DNA from: Nitrospira sp. BO4
Lineage (GTDB): Bacteria > Nitrospirota > Nitrospiria > Nitrospirales > Nitrospiraceae
DNA: 64,000 bases
Assembly: GCA_030144965.1 (NCBI GenBank)
Contig: JAMPUU010000017.1
Coordinates: 124,001-188,000, forward strand
Reading direction: 5' to 3'
Part shown: positions 34,332 through 42,310 of the stretch, piece after piece
Position numbering within the stretch: the first letter of the stretch is position 1
Layout of the letters: each line of letters begins with the position of its first letter
Position numbers and translations under genes: made by a program
Notes under the pieces: generated by a model
Databases searched by the model: none
Told to the model about the DNA's origin: nothing
The model's input: only the letters and a program-made list of their open reading frames with translations

Positions 34332-34574
34332 GTGAGAAAGACCAAACGAGCCAAACTTGAAGCCGCCGGCTGGGCTGTCGGGTCGGTAAAAGAATTTCTC
34401 GATTTGTCTGAGGCCGACGCCACGTTCGTTGAACTGAAATTGGCCCTGAGCCGTAGTCTACATGACCGGCGGAAAAAGTCCGGCCTCTCGCAGGTTCAAT
34501 TGGCTGAGCGACTCCAGCAGCGGTCGGATGCCAGTGCCTATTGCGCCGCTAGACTGATTCTGGGAGGAGGATGA
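34332..34574 (+). pseudogene. Truncated XRE-family antitoxin (HigA-like)
   Basis: The 80-residue product begins like a common small XRE antitoxin (TKRAKLEAAGWAVGSVKEFL, then VELKLALSRSLHDRRKKSGL). It reaches SQVQLAERLQ of the helix-turn-helix and then changes into an unrelated Gly/Ala-rich tail ending in the 3' part of a convergent gene, with which it overlaps by 26 bases. The recognition helix and dimerisation end are missing, so it is probably a deletion remnant. No toxin gene flanks it. Confidence 0.62.
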
Positions 34575-35148
34575 CAGCGGTGTTGAGAATGAGCTTCGCC
34601 AAATCGGCTTGTTGGGCATTCACCACCGTGAACCGGTAGGGACGGTCGTGCGAGAGATACCGGGGGACCAGGATATGGAGCCGTCCGATGTAGCGGACCG
34701 CGCCTGGTTCCACGGTGAACACGGCCTTGATGTCGCCGCCAAGACCCATGAAGCCGGATGCTTGGAAGGAGCGAATGAGATAACGGCCGGGACGCAACCG
34801 CGAGACGAACAGTTTGGCTTCATCGGCCTTGCTCGTCAGTTCATACGTGTCGGCATAGGGGCTGAGCCCTTCGGGATCGCCGGGCTGAATCTGGACGACA
34901 TTGAGGATGAAGGTCTCGTTGGCGAGGGGCTGGATGTTCGACGGCCTCTCGGGCTTTTCCGGTTCGACCTCCACCGATCCAACGACCACGCCCCATTCGT
35001 TACCCGGCACGGCGATGCGGTCGCCTGACATGTCGAGGGACTTCGCGCACGAGGTCGAGACCAGCAGGCCGGCGACCAAAACGATTCTGCCCCACCGCAA
35101 AGTCGCGCGACCAGCTGTTACAGATGACGGAATGTAGTCGGTCCTCAT
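34549..35148 (-). CDS. Lipoprotein of unknown function
   Basis: This 199-residue protein has an N-terminal signal with the lipobox LLVSTSCAKS, then a beta-rich domain (NEWGVVVGSVEVE, FVSRLRPGRYLIRSF, VRYIGRLHILVP). The arrangement recalls carbohydrate-binding or transthyretin-like folds that report length-regulated surface proteins, but I cannot name a family. ATG 35148 is chosen since the signal peptide starts there; a longer open frame up to 35280 has no signal. It converges on the truncated XRE gene. Confidence 0.68.
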   Translation of the reverse strand: MRTDYIPSSVTAGRATLRWGRIVLVAGLLVSTSCAKSLDMSGDRIAVPGNEWGVVVGSVEVEPEKPERPSNIQPLANETFILNVVQIQPGDPEGLSPYADTYELTSKADEAKLFVSRLRPGRYLIRSFQASGFMGLGGDIKAVFTVEPGAVRYIGRLHILVPRYLSHDRPYRFTVVNAQQADLAKLILNTAVILLPESV

Positions 35149-35333
35149 AGCTTTGGCATTGTCTCTCGGTGGATTCTCTGGAATCAATCGTTTTGTCAGC
35201 CGCCTGGTCTCATAGTCTTCTTGAAGACCGTGGAGAACAAAGCGGTCGTAAGGTTTTAGGGTGTCGTTCACTCTTGCCACGCCCCGTTCAGCTTCCTAAA
35301 ATGAACCCTCCCCATCTTTGAGGGTGTGCTCCC

Positions 35334-35732
35334 ATGGCCGAAGTACTCCGCATCAAAACCTCAGCTCCCAAAGAGGTCGTGGATTTGACCGATCGGCTTG
35401 AGGCGATAGTCCGGAAAGCCAAGCTGCAGGACGGAGTCTGCGTGCTGTTTGTCACGCACACGACGGCGGCCGTGACAACGGGGGAGATTGGGGAGGGGAC
35501 GGAGCAGGATCTGTTACAAGTCGTCGAGAAGATGATCCCACGCATTCAGTTTCAACACGCGCACAATCCCGCGCATGCCTGGTCGCACATGGCCTCGTCG
35601 ATTCTCGGGCCGTCGCTGACGGTGCCGGTGTCGGGCGGCAAGCTGGTGCTTGGCACGTGGCAATCGGTGATGCTGGTCGAACTCGACGGCCCGCGCGAGC
35701 GCACAGTGCACGTGACATTGGTGCCGGCGTGA
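35334..35732 (+). CDS. YjbQ family protein (UPF0047)
   Basis: This 132-residue protein belongs to the YjbQ family, a trimeric beta-barrel-like fold; E. coli YjbQ has weak thiamine-phosphate synthase activity and its real role is unclear. The conserved core FVTHTTAAVTTGE, the acidic EGTEQDLLQ, HNPAHAWSHMASSILGPSL and GTWQSVMLVELDGPR are all seen. The His residues for metal binding are present. It has no operon partner. Confidence 0.9.
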   Translation: MAEVLRIKTSAPKEVVDLTDRLEAIVRKAKLQDGVCVLFVTHTTAAVTTGEIGEGTEQDLLQVVEKMIPRIQFQHAHNPAHAWSHMASSILGPSLTVPVSGGKLVLGTWQSVMLVELDGPRERTVHVTLVPA

Positions 35733-35910
35733 GGTGAACCCAAGGCACAAAAGCAATTAATGTCTTCAACTCAAGGATTGAAGGCTGGTGACGTCTAATC
35801 GGGTCATCCAGATGGGAGGCTGTGTGGTGGTTGAAGATGATGGCGACTGACTGTCTGCGGCTGCTTAAGTGTGGTATGCTACGCATGTTTTGAGGTTTCG
35901 GGAGCCTCTC

Positions 35911-36162
35911 ATGACCACAAATCGAATTGAGATGAACTCCAAAGTGATGATGGGCAAGCCTGTCATCCGAGGCACGCGCATTCCCGTCGAGCTGATCCTT
36001 CGAAAACTCAGTGAAGGGGCAACAGAAGCCGATCTGCTTGATGCCTACCCTCGGCTGACCAAAGCCGATATCCAAGCCGCCATCGGCTATGCAGCCGATA
36101 CCGTAGCACATGAGGAAACGGTGATGGTGAGTGCCCCATCGCGCAAGAGAACCAAACGCTAA
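35911..36162 (+). CDS. DUF433 antitoxin
   Basis: This 83-residue protein matches the DUF433 family (KVMMGKPVIRGTRIPVELIL, then LLDAYPRLTKADIQAAIGYA), a winged-helix DNA-binding antitoxin. It is usually paired with a DUF5615 PIN-like toxin, which indeed follows after 3 bases. ATG 35911 has GGGAG upstream and starts at the normal family position. The basic C-terminal tail (RKRTKR) may contact DNA or the toxin. Confidence 0.88.
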   Translation: MTTNRIEMNSKVMMGKPVIRGTRIPVELILRKLSEGATEADLLDAYPRLTKADIQAAIGYAADTVAHEETVMVSAPSRKRTKR

Positions 36163-36165
36163 TCC

Positions 36166-36522
36166 GTGCGCTTCCTAGCCGACGAAAGCTGTGATTTCTC
36201 CGTTGTGCGGGCGCTTCGGTCCGTTGGCCATGATGTGGTGTCGGTGGCAGAACTGTCGCCGGGCTCTGATGACGCGGCAGTTATGGATCTGGCGCATCGT
36301 CAAGGGCGCATTCTCCTAACGGAAGACAAGGACTTCGGACAGCTCGTCTACGCACACTCGCAAATGTCTCACGGCGTCATTCTCTTTCGTTATCCTGCAA
36401 ACGCTCGAAAGATTCTTCCAGCGGCTGTCGTGAATCTCGTCGCCGAGGCTCAGGATGAGTTGCCTGGAAGCTTCATTGTGATGAGCCCGGGTCGCATTCG
36501 AATCGGCAGGAGTAAGCAGTAG
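36166..36522 (+). CDS. DUF5615 PIN-like toxin
   Basis: This 118-residue protein is a PIN-fold protein of the DUF5615 group, presumed RNases. It starts with MRFLADESCDF, carrying the first acidic residues. VVSVAELSPGSDDAAVMDLA follows, and then LLTEDKDFGQLVY with further acidic residues of a metal site. The GTG start lies 3 bases after the DUF433 gene. The pair is intact and likely forms a working toxin-antitoxin module. Confidence 0.86.
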   Translation: MRFLADESCDFSVVRALRSVGHDVVSVAELSPGSDDAAVMDLAHRQGRILLTEDKDFGQLVYAHSQMSHGVILFRYPANARKILPAAVVNLVAEAQDELPGSFIVMSPGRIRIGRSKQ

Positions 36523-36658
36523 CACTCACTATACAGGGGGGGGTGAATTGAAGGGCTCTGGGTAGGATGCTGCCGGAGAATTGATCGGGATCGCGGTGAG
36601 CGCGGAATGACAGAAATCCCTGCGCGCGACATGAGTCCTAAGGAACGGAGAACCTACC

Positions 36659-36949
36659 ATGCGCAAGCTCAAAAGCAGACCGACGTTCAAGACTGAGCAA
36701 GCGGAGGCCGCTTTTTGGGCTTCACACGATTCTACGGCGTATGTCGACTACTCCAAGGGACGCCGGCTGTTGTTCCCGCGCCTGAAACCGTCGACGGAAA
36801 CTATTTCCCTCCGCCTGCCCAAGTCGCTGCTGGACCAACTCAAGACCTTGGCCAACAAGCGCGACGTACCGTATCAAACCCTCTTGAAGCTGTTTGTGCT
36901 TGAACGCGTACAGGCTGAACTTCGCCCGCGACCTGCCAAAGCTTCGTGA
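36659..36949 (+). CDS. CopG/BrnA-like antitoxin, orphan
   Basis: This 96-residue protein has a C-terminal ribbon-helix-helix domain (ETISLRLPKSLLDQLKTLAN, then VPYQTLLKLFVLERV) after a segment FWASHDSTAYVDYSKG typical of CopG/BrnA-like antitoxins. The usual BrnT toxin gene upstream is missing: the 136 bases before it encode nothing similar. GGAACGGAG lies before the ATG. It is probably an orphan antitoxin. Confidence 0.82.
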   Translation: MRKLKSRPTFKTEQAEAAFWASHDSTAYVDYSKGRRLLFPRLKPSTETISLRLPKSLLDQLKTLANKRDVPYQTLLKLFVLERVQAELRPRPAKAS

Positions 36950-37035
36950 CGTGGGCTCTTAACTCGCACCTAGAAGGCGAGCAATCACACGCAAGCTCGA
37001 TGCCGTTTTGGACCAAGTTCGAGTGAGTGGCCTGC

Positions 37036-37722
37036 TTATCGCCGCAGGAAGGCGATCCAGCGCCACAGGTTCAGCAGGCTGGCGAGGGAAGCCGCCACAT
37101 AGGTCAGTGCGGCTGCGGTAAGAATGCTGCGTGCCCCTTGCTCATCTTCAGGTGTCAGGTAGTTGCCCTGCCGGAGTACGGGAAGGGCGCGCCTAAAGCT
37201 GGCATCCCACTCGACTGGGAGCGTGACGAGGTGGACCAGCGTGGCGATCCCCATCGTCGCCATTCCGGCCATCATGACGACGACACTCGCGACCGGGGTT
37301 CGGGCTACTGCTCCCGCGATCGGAATCCCCATCATCAGGACGGCTCCGACCTTTTCCGCACTCTGGGCGACTTTCACGAGCTTGGTGCGTTCCGCGAGCG
37401 GCTGGTACCCCAGGTGGTCTTGAATGGCGTGTCCAACCTCGTGGGCGGCGACCGTAATCGCCGTGAGAGATTTCCCATCGAAGATCGCGGGTGTCAGGCG
37501 GACCGCTTTGCTGAGAGGATCGTAGTGGTCGCCCTTCTCGGTCGGTTCGACTTTGATGTGCTGCAAGTCGAATCGATTGAGCAGGTGTCTGGCCAATTCG
37601 CCCCCGGTTCCCGGATAGTCGTCGCGGGGCGCGCTATGCTTGGCAAACACCCGCCTGGTCCACAGTTGCGGTCCGACAAGGACCAGGGCAGCCACGATCA
37701 AGAATAGGATGAGACGCACCAT
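37036..37722 (-). CDS. Neutral zinc metallopeptidase (YugP-like)
   Basis: This 228-residue membrane protein has the HEVGH zinc-binding motif in AVAAHEVGHAIQDH-like context (TVAAHEVGHAIQDH). An N-terminal membrane anchor (LILFLIVAALVLVGPQLW) and several further hydrophobic helices (AVARTPVASVVVMMAGMATM) are also present. The family is the YugP/Zn_peptidase_2 group; a role in membrane protein quality control is suspected. It is transcribed opposite to the dienelactone hydrolase gene, from which it is separated by 149 bases. Confidence 0.88.
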   Translation of the reverse strand: MVRLILFLIVAALVLVGPQLWTRRVFAKHSAPRDDYPGTGGELARHLLNRFDLQHIKVEPTEKGDHYDPLSKAVRLTPAIFDGKSLTAITVAAHEVGHAIQDHLGYQPLAERTKLVKVAQSAEKVGAVLMMGIPIAGAVARTPVASVVVMMAGMATMGIATLVHLVTLPVEWDASFRRALPVLRQGNYLTPEDEQGARSILTAAALTYVAASLASLLNLWRWIAFLRR

Positions 37723-37871
37723 GGATCAATCTTCCCTCTGGTACAGGCTAACACAATTGAAGACAGGAACTGAAAATTTGGCTACAATCCCTCGCCATTG
37801 AGCGATCAACGAGTTCCTTGCATGGAAGATTTGTAAGGACCTCGAAATTCCAAGACCGTCACTGAGAAAGC

Positions 37872-38624
37872 ATGACCATCACTGACAGCGAATCGGCTGA
37901 TATTCCCACCCCGACGGGGTCTATGCGAACCTATGTCTTTCGCCCTGTGGCAGGGGGCCGCTATCCGGGACTGATCTTGTACTCCGAGATTTTCCAGGTC
38001 ACGGGACCTATCCGGCGCATGGCGGCGATGCTGGCGGGCCATGGCTTCATGGTGGCGGTACCGGAGATTTTCCACGAGCTGGAGCCGGCGGGTACGGTCC
38101 TCGTCTACGACGAGGCCGGCGCGGCACGTGGGAATCGGCATAAGATCACCAAAACTCTGGCGAGCTACGACGGCGATGCGCGCGCGGCGCTGGACTATCT
38201 GGCGTCGTCACCGCACTGCACGGGCAAGTTGGGCGTGGTGGGCATTTGTATCGGGGGGCATCTGGCGTTTCGCGCGGCGATGCAGCGTGATGTGCTGGCC
38301 GCTGCCTGTTTCTACGCGACCGACATCCACAAGCGCAGCTTGGGGCAGGGCATGCATGACGACAGTTTGGACCGGATCGGCGAGATCGCGGGCGAGTTGC
38401 TGATGATCTGGGGCCGGCAGGACCCGCACATTCCCCGCGAAGGTCGGGCGCTCATCTACAACGCGCTGAGCGACGCCGGCGCGCATTTCCAGTGGCATGA
38501 GTTCAATGCCGTGCACGCCTTCATGCGCGACGAAGGTCCCCGGTACGATCCCGCCGCGGCCCGGATCGGCTACGACATGGCGTTGGAGTTATTCCACCCT
38601 CGGTTGGGCGAAGGGGGAACATAA
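37872..38624 (+). CDS. Dienelactone hydrolase family protein
   Basis: This 250-residue alpha/beta hydrolase has the family's active-site Cys in GVVGICIGGHLAFR, which replaces the Ser of other hydrolases. The charge-relay Asp (WGRQDPHIP) and His (FNAVHAFMRDE) lie toward the C-terminus. Dienelactone hydrolases open cyclic ester bonds in aromatic degradation, but many genomic members act on unknown lactones or esters. It is followed after 5 bases by a small membrane protein gene. Confidence 0.88.
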   Translation: MTITDSESADIPTPTGSMRTYVFRPVAGGRYPGLILYSEIFQVTGPIRRMAAMLAGHGFMVAVPEIFHELEPAGTVLVYDEAGAARGNRHKITKTLASYDGDARAALDYLASSPHCTGKLGVVGICIGGHLAFRAAMQRDVLAAACFYATDIHKRSLGQGMHDDSLDRIGEIAGELLMIWGRQDPHIPREGRALIYNALSDAGAHFQWHEFNAVHAFMRDEGPRYDPAAARIGYDMALELFHPRLGEGGT

Positions 38625-38629
38625 TCTCC

Positions 38630-38860
38630 ATGTCTGGTGGATCCGACTTCAGCTTTTTCGAATCACTGACCGGCGACCACCGCCGCCGGTTCTACGAACG
38701 CCATCGGAGGCTTGCGCTGCTCATGATTGTTATCTTGTTGCTCGCTCCGTTTGCCGGGCTGTACGTGACGGGCCTGCTCGGATCGGTGGTCGGCGTGCTG
38801 CTGTCCGTCGCTGCCTACTATCTGACGCCCCCTCTCTGGATCATGCTCGATCTCCAATAG
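38630..38860 (+). CDS. Small membrane protein
   Basis: This 76-residue protein has a polar N-terminus (DFSFFESLTGDHRRRFYERH) and two hydrophobic helices (LALLMIVILLLAPFAGLYV and a second around GVLLSVAAYYLTPPLW). I do not recognise a family. It is probably cotranslated with the hydrolase, whose stop lies 5 bases upstream. Confidence 0.68.
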   Translation: MSGGSDFSFFESLTGDHRRRFYERHRRLALLMIVILLLAPFAGLYVTGLLGSVVGVLLSVAAYYLTPPLWIMLDLQ

Positions 38861-38934
38861 TCGCATCGCGTCAGATCGATTCTGGAGGCAGAAAAGGTAC
38901 CGAGACGTTTCTTAAGTGATCGTGGACATGACGC

Positions 38935-40128
38935 ATGAACTCCACGTATGACGTCATTGTCGTCGGCAGTGGGCCGGCTGGTGCTCTCGCCGCGTGGAGG
39001 CTGGCGAAGGCGGGTGTGGCGGTCGCCGTGATCGAGAAAGCCGCGTTGCCGCGGTACAAGACGTGCGGCGGCGGGATCGTTGGACGGGCCATGCAGGCGC
39101 TTCCTGTGGACATGCGCCATGTGATCGAACAGGAATGTCATACTGCTCAGCTGAATGTTCTTCCTCCGGGATTGTCGTTCACCACACGTCGACCGTCTCC
39201 CATCGTCTCCATGACGATGCGGTCTCGGTTTGACGGTACCCTTCTTTCAGCCGCTCAAGCAGCCGGGGCTGTCCTCCACCAACGCTGCGCGCTCGAGGAC
39301 GTCTCGCTCCACGACGGTGTCGTTACGGTTGCCACCAACGCGGGCCCGATGCGTGCCAAGTTCGTGGTGGCCGCCGATGGAGCGCTCAGCCCGGTCGCGC
39401 GAAAAATGGGTCTCGCCGATGGACGCACACTCATTCCGGCGCTCGAGTACGAAGTGACGGTGCCCCATACCCGGTTGGATAGCTTTCACGGCACGGCGAG
39501 ATTTGATTTTGGATTACTCCCCCATGGGTACGCGTGGGTCTTTCCCAAGAAGCATCACGTGTCGGTCGGGGTTCTGTCGATGGCACACCGGAGAAGCGAC
39601 CTCAAGTCCTCGATGGCGCGCTATCTCGACACGCTCGGCTGTGGTTCCGTCATGTCGATCGAGCCACACGGCTTCGTCATTCCCATCCGGCCCCGCAAAG
39701 GACCGTTTGTCGACAAGCGCGTCGTGTTGGTGGGTGATGCCGCAGGGTTTGCCGACCCCGTCACCGGAGAAGGCATTTCGTTCGCCCTTCAAAGCGGCCT
39801 GATGGCAGCACAATCCTTGCTTGATGGGAATCTTGAAGAGGAGTCGGTCAGAAGCACATACACCAGCGCGCTGGCTGATACGATCCTTCCTGAACTGCGA
39901 ACCGGACAAGTGCTGGCCCGGCTGCTGTACCACTTTCCCCGCACACGCTCGTGGGTGTTTTCGCGGCAGGGTCAGCGGCTCTGTGAAGCGGTCACGGACG
40001 TGATGACCGGGAAGCGGACCTATCGAGACCTGGCGTTCAATCCGCGAACTCTGTTCCGGATGCTGTCGCCTCAATCCTTCACGCACTCTGGGTACCGTCC
40101 TGCACGGCCGCGCGATGATCAGGCATGA
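38935..40128 (+). CDS. Geranylgeranyl-reductase family flavoprotein
   Basis: This 397-residue FAD enzyme has the Rossmann motif VVGSGPAGALAAWRLAKAG at residues 7-25, then CGGGIVGRA and the FAD-contact motif GDAAGFADPVTGEGISFAL. The family reduces isoprenoid double bonds (geranylgeranyl groups in lipids, quinones or chlorophyll), but many members have other substrates. The length is normal. It converges on the barrel gene at 40171. Its cofactor and substrate are not decided by neighbours. Confidence 0.86.
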   Translation: MNSTYDVIVVGSGPAGALAAWRLAKAGVAVAVIEKAALPRYKTCGGGIVGRAMQALPVDMRHVIEQECHTAQLNVLPPGLSFTTRRPSPIVSMTMRSRFDGTLLSAAQAAGAVLHQRCALEDVSLHDGVVTVATNAGPMRAKFVVAADGALSPVARKMGLADGRTLIPALEYEVTVPHTRLDSFHGTARFDFGLLPHGYAWVFPKKHHVSVGVLSMAHRRSDLKSSMARYLDTLGCGSVMSIEPHGFVIPIRPRKGPFVDKRVVLVGDAAGFADPVTGEGISFALQSGLMAAQSLLDGNLEEESVRSTYTSALADTILPELRTGQVLARLLYHFPRTRSWVFSRQGQRLCEAVTDVMTGKRTYRDLAFNPRTLFRMLSPQSFTHSGYRPARPRDDQA

Positions 40129-40170
40129 CCGTGCGGCACAGGTCCCGGCAGGCTTCTCGTGCCATCGGAA

Positions 40171-40899
40171 TCAGAAGCGAAAGGACACCCCCGCGATGGC
40201 GTGATGGGAGTCGTAGGTCGTTTTGAATGTTTCTGTGGCCGGGGCCGGCGTGGTGTTCTGAAAATCCAATTCGCTGGTGAAATGAGTGAAGCGATATTGT
40301 GCGAATGCCCCGATCCGTTTGGTGATCATGAAGGTCGCTCCGGCGTCGACCTTCACGCCGAGGGACACGTTGGTGGAGCTTTGTCCGCCCGGCTGAACGA
40401 ACGTGTTCTGGCCTGCATAGGTAATGAATATGGTCGGCCCGGCGGCGAGAAACGGCTGGACACGCCCATGGACGAATTGTTCGTCTCGAAGGAGCGGGAG
40501 CCGCAGACGCAGGACATCAAAGCCGATTCCCCAAGCCGGCAAGCTCCAATGGGCGGTTTGTACGGTGCTGCCGCCGGTACCGGTCACGCCCACCTGTTGT
40601 CCCGTGGGCGTCTTGAGGTGAAAGAAGAAGACGTCCAACCCGAATCCAAGCCAGTCCATTTTTGGATTGTCCAGCCAGTACCCTCCACGCGCGCCGGCCG
40701 TCCAACTATTGTTCACGCCGAGGTTGTGGTACGTCGTCGTGGTCCCCAACGAGCTCGTGACCGTAAGGTCCGGGCTCGAGGTCACGACTGCCCCGGTGTA
40801 GGCATCACCATACCATTCAGCAGATCCATCGCTTGGATATACGATAAGCCCCGTGCACAGCGCGAGACTCAGAACGCCGATGATCGTTCGACAGGTCAT
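40171..40899 (-). CDS. Outer-membrane beta-barrel protein
   Basis: This 242-residue protein has a signal peptide (TCRTIIGVLSLALCTGLIVY, cleavage near GSAEW). The mature part carries amphipathic strands (WTAGARGGYWLD, MDWLGFGLDVFFF, RVQPFLAAGPTIFIT, IGAFAQYRFTHF) and the terminal Phe of GVSFRF for BAM recognition. It resembles the barrel at 31165 in strand order and in the AEWY start of the mature chain, so the two are likely paralogues. AGGGAGAA lies before its ATG. Confidence 0.82.
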   Translation of the reverse strand: MTCRTIIGVLSLALCTGLIVYPSDGSAEWYGDAYTGAVVTSSPDLTVTSSLGTTTTYHNLGVNNSWTAGARGGYWLDNPKMDWLGFGLDVFFFHLKTPTGQQVGVTGTGGSTVQTAHWSLPAWGIGFDVLRLRLPLLRDEQFVHGRVQPFLAAGPTIFITYAGQNTFVQPGGQSSTNVSLGVKVDAGATFMITKRIGAFAQYRFTHFTSELDFQNTTPAPATETFKTTYDSHHAIAGVSFRF

Positions 40900-41169
40900 G
40901 ATCGTGCTTCTCCCTGGTGAATAAATCTTCTTACCCCCAATTACATACCGGCTGCCGCTTCTTGGCCAGCACTATTCGATTTTTCGAACGTCGCATGTCA
41001 TGCATGGAACACGGTTTTGGCCCTCTGTGTTCGAGATGGCTTTCCCATTGAGTCCAGCTACGGTATCCTATCCTCATCCACAAGCCGGTAGAGGTGCTGA
41101 CTGAACTGCAAGCTTCTCACGCGTGCGCCCCGCATCTTCGGGACATCTTCGAATCGCACAGTTGTCTCC

Positions 41170-42120
41170 GTGCTCGCCCTCTGCATCGGTCTCTGGGGTG
41201 GATGCGGCACGGCCCCTGTCCCTGTTGGTTCCCCCGATCGGGAGCCCAGAACTGCCTTTCAGCGACTCGCCAAGCTGGAGGTGTCTTCCGACCGTCTGTT
41301 CCAGGCGGTCGCCGATCAAGCCGATGTGGCGGGGTTCAGCCATCAGCTTCAGCTCCAGTCTGATCTCGCCGACCCGCTCACTCCCTTGGACATGGAGCGA
41401 ATCGCGCAGTCGTTTGTGGGCGCGCTAAAAATTATGCTGTTCGATCTGGCACCGGCGCACTTCTGGGAGCACCATCTCGCGCAATACTATGTCTCGACGC
41501 TGCAGGCCGATGAAGCTCAGGTGCTGGCCGATGGGTATGAGAAGGAGCTTCTTATGGAATCATCCAGACTGCGGGAACTCCGCCGGGATTTTGTCAACGA
41601 GCGTCTGCAGGCCCTGTTACCGGCGGCACGAGCCCAGTCACATCTGTTCGAGGTCTCGAGCCCGGCGATGGTGCCCGCTTTTTTGCCGGGCGATCATGTC
41701 ATCGTGAACACGGCCGCCTATCGTGCGGCCCGACCCCGGCGGGGGGATGTCGTCGTCTTCCGTTATCCGGACGATGCGGGACAGCTGTTTCTCCACCGCG
41801 TGATCGGGGTTCCCGGTGATCGAATCGAGATCCGTAACCAGGTGGTCTCTGTGAACGGTCAGGCATTGGCGGAACCCTACGTCCAACATACGGATACCTC
41901 CATCATGGCGGGGAATGTGCGCGATCACCTTGGGCCGGTGACGGTGCCGCCCGAGTCGTACTTTGTCATGGGGGACAACCGGGAGAACAGTTTGGATAGC
42001 CGTTTCTTGGGATCGGTCGGTGAGAAGTACATGCTTGGACGGGTCGTGTTCATTTACTGGTCGGTGGATGCCACCACGAAGACGCCGCGCTGGGATCGCC
42101 TGAATCAGCGGGTGCCGTAA
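41170..42120 (+). CDS. Signal-peptidase-I-like protein without catalytic residues
   Basis: This protein of 316 or more residues has a C-terminal S26 (LepB) fold. The expected catalytic Ser in SGSMxP is Ala166 (SSPAMVPAFLPGDH). The general-base Lys before RVIG is His209 (LHRVIGVPGD). The later box MGDNRENSLDSR is intact. Instead of the usual membrane helices, the N-terminus has a lipobox-like LWGGCG and a helical region of about 130 residues. No strong start is visible: GTG 41170 gives a signal with no basic residues, and the frame stays open upstream to 41101 with basic residues but no ATG/GTG. It cannot be a normal peptidase; a scaffold or pseudoenzyme is likely. Confidence 0.8.
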   Translation: MLALCIGLWGGCGTAPVPVGSPDREPRTAFQRLAKLEVSSDRLFQAVADQADVAGFSHQLQLQSDLADPLTPLDMERIAQSFVGALKIMLFDLAPAHFWEHHLAQYYVSTLQADEAQVLADGYEKELLMESSRLRELRRDFVNERLQALLPAARAQSHLFEVSSPAMVPAFLPGDHVIVNTAAYRAARPRRGDVVVFRYPDDAGQLFLHRVIGVPGDRIEIRNQVVSVNGQALAEPYVQHTDTSIMAGNVRDHLGPVTVPPESYFVMGDNRENSLDSRFLGSVGEKYMLGRVVFIYWSVDATTKTPRWDRLNQRVP

Positions 42121-42310
42121 CCGCGGTCCGCTATATGACGAATCTTCCCATCTCCCGGCGGCCGTCAGCTTGCGAGGTAGAGGTCAACGTGATAGGAGTT
42201 TGCGATTGTCCGATTTCTGACCGTGCCGGGTCCGATTATCCAAAGCCCGTGGCTGTTTGAGATGATGTCCAATCCGCGTATGTCGAGAACGTCCCGACAG
42301 GAGTTTTAGC

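Noticed and set aside
37757..37788. Promoter TTGAAG ... TACAAT before the dienelactone hydrolase gene
   Set aside because: The spacing is 20 bases, too long for sigma-70. The -10 alone is not enough.
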